Assembly (NCBI RefSeq): GCF_900110575.1
Contig: NZ_FOEF01000016.1
Location: forward strand, 1 to 64,000
DNA length: 64,000 nucleotides
Reading direction: 5' to 3'
DNA from: Amycolatopsis saalfeldensis
GTDB lineage: Bacteria > Actinomycetota > Actinomycetes > Mycobacteriales > Pseudonocardiaceae
Positions within the stretch are counted from its first letter, which is position 1. The number at the start of each line of letters is the position of its first letter. The notes beneath the pieces are model-generated. The model was not told the origin of the DNA and made no database searches. It worked only from the letters and a program-made list of their open reading frames with translations. The translations under genes and the position numbers were made by a program. Positions 16,324-25,083 of the stretch are shown here, piece after piece.

Positions 16324-17694
16324 GTGTCGTACGCCGACACCGCGTTGCCGGTCCGCCTCGACCGCGAAGCGGGTACGCCGCTCGCCGTCCAGCTGGCAGA
16401 CGCCTTGCGCGAGGCCGCCGCGAGTGGTCACCTGCGCGGCGGCGACCGGCTCCCGTCGACGCGCGCTCTTGCCGACAGACTCGGCGTCTCCCGCACGGTG
16501 ACCTCGGCCGCGTACGAGCAGCTGCACGCCGAGGGCTGGATCGCCGGCCGACACGGTTCTGGCACGTACGTGACCACCCCGCCGACGCGCGCGGCCGCGT
16601 CGGTGTCGCCGTCGGGACCGCCGTTGGCCGACGCCGAGATCGCGCCGATGCTGGACCTCAGCCCGGGCACGCCGTGGGCCGCGGGCTTGGACCGCGCCGC
16701 CTGGCGCCGCGCGTGGCGGGCGGCGGCGGACCCGGAGCCGTTGATCCGGGCGCACCGCGCGGGGCTGCCCGAGTATCGAGCGACGGTCTCCGAGCATCTG
16801 TTGCGCCACCGCGGCCTGGCCGCCGGCTCGGTGCTCGCCACGGGCGGGACGACGGCCGCGGTCGTCGAACTGGCCGCCGCCGTGCTGAGACGAGGCGCGG
16901 TGGTCGCCTTCGAGGAGCCCGGGTATCAGCGCGCCGTGCAGGCGTTTCGGCAGGCGGGGCTCACGGTGGTGGGCGTGCCCGTCGACGAGCAGGGCCTGCG
17001 CCCGGACGCCATCCCGGCGGGCGCGCGGGCGGTCTACTGCTCGCCGGCGCACCAGTACCCGATGGGCAGCCGGATGAGCGCGGCCCGCCGGGTTGAGCTG
17101 GTCGAGCGGGCCCGGGCGGACGGTCTCCTGGTCATCGAAGACGACTACGACGGAGAGCTGCGCTTCGACGTCGCCCCGCTGCCCCTGCTGGCCGCCCTCG
17201 CGCCCGACGTCGTCGTCCACCTGGGCACGACGAGCAAGATCCTCACCCCGACGCTCGGGGCGGGCTGGCTGGTGGCGCCGTCGGAGGTCGTGCGGGCCGT
17301 GCTGGCCTACCGGGACCTGACCGGCACGCGTCCGTCCCCGGCGGGCCAGCGGGTCCTCGTGGAACTGGCTCGTCACGGCGATCTGGGCCGCCACCTGCGC
17401 AAGCTCCGCCGCGAACTGGCCGAGCGCCGCACTCTTTTGTCGGAAGCCCTGTCCTCCGCCGCCGTCCCCATCCTCGGCGACGACGCGGGCGCCCACCTGG
17501 TGGTCCTCTTCGAGTCCGCCGAGGACGAGACGAACCGCATCGCCGCCGCCGAACGCCACGGCATCCGCCTCGACGGGCTCGCCCGCCACTTCGCCGGCAC
17601 CCCCACGGCCCACGGGGTGGCACTGGGTTACGCGGGCTGCTCGCGGGAAGCGTTGGTCACGGCCTTGCCGACGTTGGTGTCACTGCTTCGGTGA
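16324..17694 (+). CDS. MocR-type regulator (GntR helix-turn-helix fused to aminotransferase)
   Basis: A 456-aa transcription factor. Residues 1-85 form a GntR winged helix (GDRLPSTRALADRLGVSRTVTSAAYEQL). Residues from about 110 form a class I aminotransferase-like domain with the PLP Lys305 in TTSKILTPTLGAGW. Start: GTG at 16324 with GGGAGG upstream. Divergent from the PNPOx-like gene, so vitamin B6-dependent control of that gene is a reasonable inference; relatives include PdxR and GabR. Confidence 0.9.
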   Translation: MSYADTALPVRLDREAGTPLAVQLADALREAAASGHLRGGDRLPSTRALADRLGVSRTVTSAAYEQLHAEGWIAGRHGSGTYVTTPPTRAAASVSPSGPPLADAEIAPMLDLSPGTPWAAGLDRAAWRRAWRAAADPEPLIRAHRAGLPEYRATVSEHLLRHRGLAAGSVLATGGTTAAVVELAAAVLRRGAVVAFEEPGYQRAVQAFRQAGLTVVGVPVDEQGLRPDAIPAGARAVYCSPAHQYPMGSRMSAARRVELVERARADGLLVIEDDYDGELRFDVAPLPLLAALAPDVVVHLGTTSKILTPTLGAGWLVAPSEVVRAVLAYRDLTGTRPSPAGQRVLVELARHGDLGRHLRKLRRELAERRTLLSEALSSAAVPILGDDAGAHLVVLFESAEDETNRIAAAERHGIRLDGLARHFAGTPTAHGVALGYAGCSREALVTALPTLVSLLR

Positions 17695-17699
17695 GCCTG

Positions 17700-18510
17700 T
17701 CGTCCCTGGGCGGCGAGTGGCCTGTTGCCGCCGGGTGGCGTGTGGCTGTCGCCGTTGGGGTGGCGGGGCTGTCGCCTTTCGGTGGTGAGCGGCGGTTGCC
17801 GTTGGGGTGGCCGGCGCTATCTCCGTTGGGTGGCGAGTAGCGGTTGCCATTGGGGCGGTGGGGGCTGTTCTCGCCGGGTGGCGAGTGGCGGTCGTCGTTG
17901 GGGTCGCAGGGGCTGTCGCCGTTGGGCGGCGAGAGGTTGTAGCCCGTCGGGTGGTGAGAGGTTGTTGTCACTGGGTGGCTGCTCTCGCCGGGCGGCGAGT
18001 GGCTGTCGCCGTTGGTTGGCGAGGGCTGTCGCCGCTGGACGGCGAGGGGTTGTTGCCGCCGGGCTGGTGGGGGCTGTTGCCTCCGGAAGGCCAGAGGTTG
18101 TTGTCAGCGGCTGGCGGGACCGTTGTCGTTGGGTGGCGAGTAGCTGTTGCCAGCGTGTGGCGAGATCCGCTGCTGGTGCTCCGCTGGGCACGAGCACCCC
18201 TCACCACACCCGTCGCCGCTGGGTGGCGAGAAGCCATGGTTGCGGGGTTTCCAGAAGCCGTGGCCGCCGGATGGCGAAAGCTGTTGCCGCCGGGTGGCGA
18301 GAGGCTGGTGCTGCCAGGCGATGGGGGCCTGTCGTCGCTGGGTGGCGAGTGGCGGTTGCCAGCGGGTGGCGAACTGCGGTTGCTGCTGGGCGACGAGTGG
18401 CGGTTGCTGCCGGGTGGCGAACTGTGGTCGCCGTCAAGCGGCGAAGAGCCGTTGCCGCGAGGTGGCGAGGACCTGTTGCTGCCAGGTGGTGAAAGGTGCG
18501 GAGCCAGCCG
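17700..18510. repeat. Degenerate ~24-bp tandem repeat array (48-bp super-period)
   Basis: About 0.8 kb between the MocR gene and ddl is built from imperfect copies of a unit close to TCGCCGTTGGGTGGCGAGTGG. Starts of the GGGTGGCG core fall near 17708, 17733, 17758, 17780, 17805, 17828, 17853, 17876, 17901, 17924 and 17949. The spacing is close to 24 bp and mostly alternates 25 and 23, so the true unit is about 48 bp. Each unit contains the small palindrome TCGCC-N-GGCGA. Several frames on both strands stay open because the repeat lacks stops. None has a convincing start or domain, so I treat the array as non-coding. Confidence 0.75.
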
Positions 18511-18659
18511 TCCGACCGGAGGCGGCTCACGCCCGGCCGGAGCGTGGGCGTCCGGACCGCCAGGCCACCCCGTCGACTGGTTGTGCGGGAGTGGTGTCCG
18601 TCGCGCTCAGTCCACGGGGCCGCGCTGTTCGCGGTGGTCACCCGGTACGGTGACCGGCT

Positions 18660-19757
18660 ATGAGTGCTGAAAAGGTCCGGGTGGCGGTCGTGTTCGGCGG
18701 GCGCAGCAGCGAGCACACGATCTCGTGCCTGTCGGCGGGCAGTGTCATCGCGAACCTGGATCCGGAGCGCTTCGAGATCCTTCCCGTCGGCATCACGCCG
18801 CAGGGCGGCTGGGTGCTCGGCAGCGGCGACCCGGAGGCGCTGAGCATCCAGGGCCGCGAGCTGCCGTCCGTCGACTCCGGTCGCGCGCTCGTGCTGGCGG
18901 GCGACCCGACCAGCCGCGAGCTGCGCACCGTCGACCCCGGCCAGGCGACCGAGGTGCTCGGCGGCGTCGACGTCGTCTTCCCGGTCCTGCACGGCGCCTT
19001 CGGCGAGGACGGCACCATCCAGGGCCTGCTCGAGCTGGCCGACATCCCGTACGTCGGCCCGGGCGTGTTCGCCAGCGCGGCCGCCATGGACAAGGAGTAC
19101 GCGAAGAAGCTCCTCGCCGCGGAAGGCCTTCCGGTGGGCTCGTACTCGGCGCTCCGCCGTGGACAGTCCACAGTGGAGCAATCGGACCGGGAACGCCTGG
19201 GGCTGCCGGTGTTCGTCAAGCCAGCGCGCGCGGGCTCTTCGGTGGGCATCTCGCGGGTCGCCGACTGGTCCGAAGTGGACGCCGCCATCGAGCTGGCCCG
19301 GCGCACCGACCCCAAGGTCCTCGTCGAAGCGGCCGTGGCCGGGCGCGAGGTGGAGTGCGGCGCGCTGGAATTCCCGGACGGGCACGTCGAGGCCTCCCTC
19401 CCGGCCGAGATCCGCGTCCTCAGCGAGGACGACAACGCCTGGTTCGACTTCGAGAAGAAGTACCTCGGCGATGACGCCGAGCTGGACATCCCGGCCAAAC
19501 TCGACGACGCCCTCACCGAACGCGTGCGCGCGATGGCCATCGAGGCCTTCCGCGCCCTCGACTGCCAGGGCCTCGCCCGCGTCGACTTCTTCGTCACCGA
19601 GAGCGGCGACCTGGTGATCAACGAGGTCAACACCATGCCGGGCTTCACCACGAAGTCCGCCTACCCGAAGATGTGGGAGGTCACCGGAGTGGACTACCCG
19701 ACCCTCCTCGCAACCCTCGTCGACACGGCCATCGCTCGCGGCACCGGCCTTCGCTAA
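18660..19757 (+). CDS. ddl: D-alanine-D-alanine ligase
   Basis: Joins two D-alanines with ATP for peptidoglycan synthesis. The 365-aa ATP-grasp enzyme starts with VAVVFGGRSSEHTIS and has the ATP-binding loop FVKPARAGSSVGISRV, and it ends with the metal-binding segment GDLVINEVNTMPGFTTKSAYP. Full length, ATG at 18660. In mycobacteria it follows gpsA; here it is displaced by accessory genes and a repeat array. A Lys-type versus D-lactate specificity call is not attempted. Confidence 0.96.
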   Translation: MSAEKVRVAVVFGGRSSEHTISCLSAGSVIANLDPERFEILPVGITPQGGWVLGSGDPEALSIQGRELPSVDSGRALVLAGDPTSRELRTVDPGQATEVLGGVDVVFPVLHGAFGEDGTIQGLLELADIPYVGPGVFASAAAMDKEYAKKLLAAEGLPVGSYSALRRGQSTVEQSDRERLGLPVFVKPARAGSSVGISRVADWSEVDAAIELARRTDPKVLVEAAVAGREVECGALEFPDGHVEASLPAEIRVLSEDDNAWFDFEKKYLGDDAELDIPAKLDDALTERVRAMAIEAFRALDCQGLARVDFFVTESGDLVINEVNTMPGFTTKSAYPKMWEVTGVDYPTLLATLVDTAIARGTGLR

Positions 19758-19994
19758 CGCCTCGCCCGCATCTCGCGCTCACCGTCGCCACGAGACGGCG
19801 AAACCGCGCCTCGGCCGAGAACCGCCCCACACCAGCCAAACCCGCCGAAACGGACCACCTTCCGGACCGTTGCCGCTGATCGGCGAAACCGCGTACCCGC
19901 GCCCCGGACGTCACCCATTACAGTGATCAACCGGAAATCCCGGCGGCACTGTCGCGGCTCCAGCGGCGCGCGCCGGCGCACAAGGAGGCAGCGC

Positions 19995-21335
19995 GTGCAG
20001 ATCGCGTCCCGGCTCGACCGGCTGCCGGTCACCAGGCGGCACCGGTACTTCGTCGCCGTGGTGGGGGTGGTGACGTTCTTCGACCTCTACGACCTGTTCC
20101 TCGCCGCCACCATCAGCACCGTGCTGACCAAGGAGTTCGGCGTCACGGCCGACCTGCTGAAGCCGCTGATCGCGTCGGCGTTCGTCGGGGCGTTCGTGGG
20201 GGCGGTGTTCCTCGGGCGGCTCGCGGACCGGCTCGGGCGGCGGCGCGCGTTTCTGGTCACCCTCGGGATCTACTCGGTCTTCACGCTGCTCGGCGCGTTC
20301 AGCACGGACGTCTGGATGCTGGTGGCCTGCCGGTTCGTCGCGGGCATCGGCATCGGCGCGGAGCTGCCCGTGGCCGACGCCTACCTCGCCGACCTCCTGC
20401 CCGCTCGCGCCCGCGGCCGCGCCACCGCATGGGCCTACACGATCGGCTTCTGCGGCGTCCCCGCCGCCGGCTTCCTGGCCCGCGCGCTGGTCGGCCATTC
20501 GCCGCTCGGCGTCGACGGCTGGCGCTGGCTGTTCGTGATCGGCGCGCTGGGCGCCGCGATCGTCTGGGGACTGCGGTTCACGCTGCCCGAATCGCCGCGC
20601 TGGCTCGCCGCGCGCGGGCGGGAGCGGGAGGCCGACGAGATCGTCCGCCGGCTGGAGGCGTCGGCGCCGCAACCGCTGGCCGAGCCGGAACCGGAGCCAC
20701 CCGCGCCGGAGCCGGTGCGGGTGTCCGCGCTGCTGCGCCCGCCGTGGTTCCGCCGCACGGCGATGCTCCACGTGTTCCAGCTGCTGCAGGCGTTCGGCTA
20801 CTACGGTTTCGGCTCGCTGGTCCCCATCGTGCTCGCAGCCAAGGGTTTCTCCCTCGTCAGCTCCCTGACATTCAGCGCGCTGACGTTCCTCGGCTACCCG
20901 ATCGGCTCGGCGCTGTCGATCCCGATCATCGAGCGGATCGAGCGCAAGTGGCTGATCGTCGCCAGCGCGGCGGGCATGGCGGTGTTCGGGCTGGCGTTCG
21001 GCTACTCGACGTCCGGGGTGCTGATCGCCGTCTTCGGCTTCTGCTACACGGCCGTCAGCAATGTCTTCTCCAACGCCTTCCACACCTACCAGGGCGAGCT
21101 GTTCCCGACGTCGCTGCGCGCGACCGCCGCCGGTTCGGCGTACGCGCTCTCGCGGCTGGCCACCGCGGCGATGCCGTTCATCCTGCTGCCAGTGCTGCAG
21201 GGCGCGGGCGCCACCACGATGTACGCCGTGGTCGCGGGCGCGATGGTGCTGCTGATCATCGACGTCGCCATTCTGGGGCCACGCACGACCGGAGAGTCGC
21301 TAGAGACGATCGCCGCTAGAACTTCAGGGGCCTGA
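19995..21335 (+). CDS. Major facilitator superfamily transporter
   Basis: A 446-aa integral membrane carrier with about 12 hydrophobic helices. The loop 2-3 signature GRLADRLGRRRAF and an RFVAGIGIGAELPVADAYLADLLP segment are typical of the metabolite/aromatic-acid:H+ and sugar-porter branches. Start: GTG at 19995 with an ideal AAGGAGG six bases upstream; an upstream in-frame ATG at 19923 would add an Arg-rich leader and is less likely. Its 3' end overlaps the convergent DUF3515 gene by 20 bp. The substrate is unknown. Confidence 0.88.
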   Translation: MQIASRLDRLPVTRRHRYFVAVVGVVTFFDLYDLFLAATISTVLTKEFGVTADLLKPLIASAFVGAFVGAVFLGRLADRLGRRRAFLVTLGIYSVFTLLGAFSTDVWMLVACRFVAGIGIGAELPVADAYLADLLPARARGRATAWAYTIGFCGVPAAGFLARALVGHSPLGVDGWRWLFVIGALGAAIVWGLRFTLPESPRWLAARGREREADEIVRRLEASAPQPLAEPEPEPPAPEPVRVSALLRPPWFRRTAMLHVFQLLQAFGYYGFGSLVPIVLAAKGFSLVSSLTFSALTFLGYPIGSALSIPIIERIERKWLIVASAAGMAVFGLAFGYSTSGVLIAVFGFCYTAVSNVFSNAFHTYQGELFPTSLRATAAGSAYALSRLATAAMPFILLPVLQGAGATTMYAVVAGAMVLLIIDVAILGPRTTGESLETIAARTSGA

Positions 21336-21864
21336 CCGGCAGCTTCGCCGCGACGGTGTCGGAGATCGCCTGCAGCGGGCCGGTGCCGGCGGAGTCCGGG
21401 ATGGTCAGTGCGATGTAGACGTCCCGGTCGACCACGTACCAGGTGGCCGAGCCGTCCTCGCTGAGCTGCAGCCACTGCACGCCGTTGACGACGCGCAGCT
21501 GCGCGGTCTGCGTCAGCTCCGGCGGCCGGTCGAGGCCGCAGCGCAGGACGATCGGGTCACCGTCTCCCCAAGCGACCGTGGCCTTCGGCGCCGGCGCGGC
21601 CAGGGTGCGCGGGGCGAGCTGCTTGCCGTTGGACGTCAGGTCCGCCGGAACCGCGGAAACGAGCGTGGTGCACGACGGCTCGCCCGCGTGCGGCGCCGGA
21701 ACGGAGACGAGCGCGAGCGGCCCGTTCGCGTCCGGGGCCGCGCTCGACGCCGCCGTTCCCTTCGTCAGCGCGAAGACCGCGACTGCCACGGCCAGCGCGA
21801 CCACGAGCGCGGAGGCCGTGATGAGCACCACCTTCGGCGGTGCGCCGGTGTCGGAATCTGCCAC
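21316..21864 (-). CDS. DUF3515 membrane-anchored protein
   Basis: A 182-aa protein with an N-terminal transmembrane anchor (about 12-34) and an extracytoplasmic domain matching the actinobacterial DUF3515 family. Two Cys residues (in EPSCTTLV and VLRCGLDRP) probably form a disulfide. In M. tuberculosis the homologue Rv2980 sits next to ddlA; here it is also near ddl. Function unknown. It overlaps the convergent MFS gene by 20 bp. Confidence 0.8.
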   Translation of the reverse strand: MADSDTGAPPKVVLITASALVVALAVAVAVFALTKGTAASSAAPDANGPLALVSVPAPHAGEPSCTTLVSAVPADLTSNGKQLAPRTLAAPAPKATVAWGDGDPIVLRCGLDRPPELTQTAQLRVVNGVQWLQLSEDGSATWYVVDRDVYIALTIPDSAGTGPLQAISDTVAAKLPVRPLKF

Positions 21865-21883
21865 CGGACCAGTGCACCACGGC

Positions 21884-22117
21884 TCAGAGATGGACCACCG
21901 GGCAGGTCAGGGTCCGCGTGATGCCCTCCACGTTCTGCACCTTCGCGACGACGAGCTGGCCCAGCTGGTCCACGGTGTCCGCGGTCGCGCGCACGATGAC
22001 GTCGTACGGGCCGGTGACATCCTCCGAGCTGGTGACGCCGGGGACACCGGCGATCTCCGCCGCCACCGCGGCCGCCTTGCCGACCTCGGTCTGGATGAGG
22101 ATGTATGCGTGGACCAC
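21884..22117 (-). CDS. Stand-alone Lrp/AsnC ligand-binding (RAM) domain protein
   Basis: A 77-aa protein that consists only of the RAM effector-binding domain of Lrp/AsnC regulators (VHAYILIQTEVGKAAAVAAEIAGVPGV...GPYDVIVRATADTVDQL), without a DNA-binding domain. Such stand-alone RAM proteins oligomerise and bind amino acids. It is divergent from thiL (138-bp gap) and 19 bp downstream of the DUF3515 start. Role unknown. Confidence 0.88.
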   Translation of the reverse strand: MVHAYILIQTEVGKAAAVAAEIAGVPGVTSSEDVTGPYDVIVRATADTVDQLGQLVVAKVQNVEGITRTLTCPVVHL

Positions 22118-22255
22118 GGCGTGCCCTTTCGTCGGTAGCGATGGTGTCGAGGTAGGAACGGTGTAGGCAACGTATCGCCAGCCCCGGGAAAAACCTAGGG
22201 GATCCGACTGTCGGTGGTCGAGGCTTCGTGCCCGGAGAGAAATCGGAGGTGACCG

Positions 22256-23212
22256 GTGTCACCGAACGACGGCACGGTGGCCGCGATCGGCGAATTCGCG
22301 CTGATCCAGGCGGTCACCGAAGGGCGTCGCCAGCCGGCGTCCACTTTGCTCGGCCCCGGCGACGACGCCGCGGTCGTCGCCGCGCCGGACGGGCGCGTGG
22401 TCGCGACCACGGACGTGCTGGTGCAGGGCGTGCATTTCCGGCTGGACTGGTCGAGCCCCGAGCAGGTGGGGCGCAAGGCCGTGGCCGTGAACCTGTCCGA
22501 TGTCGCGGCCATGGGCGCGAAACCGACCACGGTGCTGGTCGGCTTCGCCTGTCCGCCGGATTTGCCGGCGACGGTGGTGACGGAGCTCATGAACGGCATG
22601 TGGGCCGAGGCGGGCCGGGCCGGGATCGGGGTTTCGGGCGGCGACATGGTGAGTGCCGACCAGCTCGTGATCAGCGTCACGGCGCTCGGCGACCTCGAGG
22701 ACCGCGAGCCGGTGACGCGCTCGGGCGCGCGGCCCGGCGACGTGCTGGCCGTCAGCGGTCGGCTCGGCTGGGCGGCGGCGGGGCTTGCGGTGCTGCGCCG
22801 CGGGTTCCGTTCGCCCGTGGGCGTGGTCAACGCGCAACGCTGTCCGGAACCGCCCTACGAAGCCGGTCCGCGGGCCGCGCTCGCCGGGGCGACGGCGATG
22901 ATCGACATCTCCGACGGCCTGCTCGCCGACCTCGGGCACATCGCGTCGGCGTCGGGGGTCGGCCTCGACGTGCAGACCACGGACCTGGAGGTCTCCACGC
23001 GGCTGCGGGAGGTGGGCACCGCGCTCGGCGCCGACCCGCTGCGCTGGGTGCTCACCGGCGGCGAGGACCACGCGCTGGCGGCCACTTTCCCGCCGTTCGG
23101 CGACCTGCCCGAGGGCTGGCGCCGGATCGGCACCGTGACCATGCCGGACTCCGGCATCACCGTGGACGGGAAGGAATACGGCCACGAAGGCGGCTGGGAG
23201 CACTGGCGGTAG
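22256..23212 (+). CDS. thiL: Thiamine-monophosphate kinase
   Basis: Phosphorylates thiamine phosphate to thiamine pyrophosphate. The 318-aa protein has the N-terminal signature IGEFALIQ and the acidic ATP/Mg-binding motifs GPGDDAAVV, TTDVLVQGVHF and VNLSDVAAMGAKP, plus DISDGLLADL and TGGEDHALAATFP. The GTG at 22256 is preceded by GGAGGT. It heads an apparent rightward operon with the next three genes. Confidence 0.96.
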   Translation: MSPNDGTVAAIGEFALIQAVTEGRRQPASTLLGPGDDAAVVAAPDGRVVATTDVLVQGVHFRLDWSSPEQVGRKAVAVNLSDVAAMGAKPTTVLVGFACPPDLPATVVTELMNGMWAEAGRAGIGVSGGDMVSADQLVISVTALGDLEDREPVTRSGARPGDVLAVSGRLGWAAAGLAVLRRGFRSPVGVVNAQRCPEPPYEAGPRAALAGATAMIDISDGLLADLGHIASASGVGLDVQTTDLEVSTRLREVGTALGADPLRWVLTGGEDHALAATFPPFGDLPEGWRRIGTVTMPDSGITVDGKEYGHEGGWEHWR

Positions 23213-23221
23213 CTGCCTAGA

Positions 23222-23746
23222 GTGGCGGGCGTGGAGATCCGTGCGGTCGCGTTCGACCATCCCGATGCGGCGAAGTTGATGGCCGAGGTCCAGCTCGAGT
23301 ACGTGAAGCGTTACGGCAGCGAGGACGCCACCCCGATGGACCCGGCGCAGTTCGCGCCGCCGCGGGGATTGTTCCTGGTCGGCTATGTCGCCGAGGTCCC
23401 CGTCGCGACGGGGGCGTGGCGGGCGCATGACGGGCCGGCGCCGACGTTCCGGCCCGGGGACGTCGAGCTGAAGCGCATGTACGTCGTCGAATCCGCTCGA
23501 GGACGTGGGTACGCGCGCGTGATGCTGGCCGAGCTCGAGCGCACGGCGGCCGCCGCCGGACGGCTGCGCGCGGTGCTCGAGACGGGCACCGAACAGCCCG
23601 AGGCGATCGCCCTCTACGGTTCTTCCGGTTACGCCGAGATCCCCGGTTTCGGCTTGTACAAGGACGAAATCGAGAGCCGGTACTTCGGCAAGGACCTCGT
23701 CGCAGCACCCTTGAAACCTCAGCCCGCCCAGGACTTCCAGCACTGA
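23222..23746 (+). CDS. GNAT-family N-acetyltransferase
   Basis: A 174-aa acetyl-CoA-dependent acetyltransferase. The acetyl-CoA loop is ESARGRGYARVMLAELE, after the strand LKRMYVV, and the C-terminal part ends with the usual YGSSGYAEIPGFGLYKDE. The GTG at 23222 lies 9 bp after thiL; a GTG at 23231 is also possible. The acceptor substrate is unknown. Confidence 0.85.
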   Translation: MAGVEIRAVAFDHPDAAKLMAEVQLEYVKRYGSEDATPMDPAQFAPPRGLFLVGYVAEVPVATGAWRAHDGPAPTFRPGDVELKRMYVVESARGRGYARVMLAELERTAAAAGRLRAVLETGTEQPEAIALYGSSGYAEIPGFGLYKDEIESRYFGKDLVAAPLKPQPAQDFQH

Positions 23747-23761
23747 CGAACCGGAGGCGAA

Positions 23762-24292
23762 ATGGCGATCTACGCGCTCGGTGACCTCGTTCCGTCGATC
23801 CACCCGGACGCCTACGTCCATCCGGACGCGACTGTGATCGGCGACGTCCGGATCGGCGCGCGCGCCTCGGTCTGGCCGCAGACGGTGTTGCGCGGCGACC
23901 ACGGTTACATCGAGATCGGCGAGCGGTCCAACGTCCAGGACGGCTGCGTCGTGCACTGCACCGGCCGGCATCCGACGATCCTCGGCCCGTCGTCGGCCGT
24001 GGGCCACGCCGTGCACGTCGAGGGCGCCACGATCGGCAGCGGCTGCCTGATCGCGTCCGGCTCGGTGGTGCTGAACGGGACCGTCATCGAGGACGGCGGC
24101 ATGGTCGGCGCGGGTGCGGTGCTGTCGTACGACTCCCACGTCGGCAGCGGCGAGATCGCGCTCGGCGTGCCGGCGAAAACGCGGCCGAACAAGTCGTTCT
24201 CGCCGGAGGAGATCGCCATGGTGGTCGACTCCTACGTCCGGCGCGGCGCCCGGTTCCGCGCGGAGCTCCGCCGCCTCGACCCGCCCAGGTGA
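23762..24292 (+). CDS. Gamma-class carbonic anhydrase-like hexapeptide-repeat protein
   Basis: A 176-aa left-handed beta-helix protein built from hexapeptide repeats. His residues in CVVHCT and in VGHAVHVEG match the three zinc ligands of gamma carbonic anhydrases, and VWPQTVLRGDHGYIEIGERSNVQDG is the family hallmark. Likely a cytosolic metal enzyme, though many relatives (YrdA type) have no proven activity. ATG with GGAGGCGA upstream; same strand and tight spacing as the GNAT gene. Confidence 0.87.
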   Translation: MAIYALGDLVPSIHPDAYVHPDATVIGDVRIGARASVWPQTVLRGDHGYIEIGERSNVQDGCVVHCTGRHPTILGPSSAVGHAVHVEGATIGSGCLIASGSVVLNGTVIEDGGMVGAGAVLSYDSHVGSGEIALGVPAKTRPNKSFSPEEIAMVVDSYVRRGARFRAELRRLDPPR

Positions 24293-24323
24293 CGTCGCCC
24301 ACCCCGCGCTAGGCTCGCGGGCC

Positions 24324-25001
24324 GTGACCGCACGACCGCTGAACGAGATCGTCGAAGCAGGCTGGGCGCAGGCCCTCGAACCGGTGGCCCCGCAGGTGGC
24401 CGCGATGGGGGAGTTCCTCCGCGCGGAGATCGCCGCCGGCCGCACCTACCTGCCGGCGGGGGAGCACGTGCTGCGCGCGTTCAAGCAGCCCTTCCACGAC
24501 GTGCGGGTGCTGATCGTCGGCCAGGACCCGTATCCGACGCCGGGCCACGCGGTGGGCTTGAGCTTCTCGGTGGCGCCCGACGTGCGGCCGATCCCGAAGA
24601 GCCTGATCAACATCTACAAGGAGTACGCCGACGACCTCGGCCACCCGTTGCCGTCCAACGGCGACCTGACGCCGTGGGCCGAGCAGGGGATCCTGCTGCT
24701 CAACCGGGCGCTGACCGTCCAGCCCGGGAAGTCGAACTCCCACCAGGGCAAGGGCTGGGAGCAGGTGACCGAGCAGGCGATCAAGGCCCTCGCCGCGCGC
24801 GACGAGCCGATGGTCGCGATCCTCTGGGGCCGCAACGCCCGCAACCTGCGGCCGATGCTGGGCGACGTGCCGTGCATCGAGTCGGCGCACCCGAGCCCGC
24901 TTTCGGCGCACAACGGCTTCTTCGGCTCGCGCCCGTTCAGCCGCGCGAACCAGCTGCTGGCCGACCAGGGCGCGGCGCCGGTGGAGTGGAAACTTCCCTG
25001 A
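24324..25001 (+). CDS. ung: Uracil-DNA glycosylase (family 1)
   Basis: Removes uracil from DNA in base excision repair. The 225-aa protein has the water-activating motif GQDPYP (catalytic Asp68) and the leucine-loop segment ESAHPSPLSAHNGFFGSRPFS. Start: GTG at 24324; earlier in-frame sequence lies inside the carbonic anhydrase gene. Its order after thiL follows the mycobacterial arrangement. Confidence 0.96.
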   Translation: MTARPLNEIVEAGWAQALEPVAPQVAAMGEFLRAEIAAGRTYLPAGEHVLRAFKQPFHDVRVLIVGQDPYPTPGHAVGLSFSVAPDVRPIPKSLINIYKEYADDLGHPLPSNGDLTPWAEQGILLLNRALTVQPGKSNSHQGKGWEQVTEQAIKALAARDEPMVAILWGRNARNLRPMLGDVPCIESAHPSPLSAHNGFFGSRPFSRANQLLADQGAAPVEWKLP

Positions 25002-25083
25002 CGTTCCGGCGCGTCCGGTGTCCGGTCCGGCGTCGCGGTTCCGACCAGGCCATGACGAATCACCCTGATCCAGGAGGACTGCC

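Noticed and set aside
17700..18510. CRISPR array
   Set aside because: Units are about 24 bp with no unique spacers and no cas genes nearby; it is a degenerate tandem repeat.
17725..18670. Long open frames on the plus strand in the MocR-ddl gap
   Set aside because: They follow the 24-bp repeats, have Trp/Arg/Cys/Gly-heavy composition, overlap each other in different frames and lack domains or good ribosome sites.
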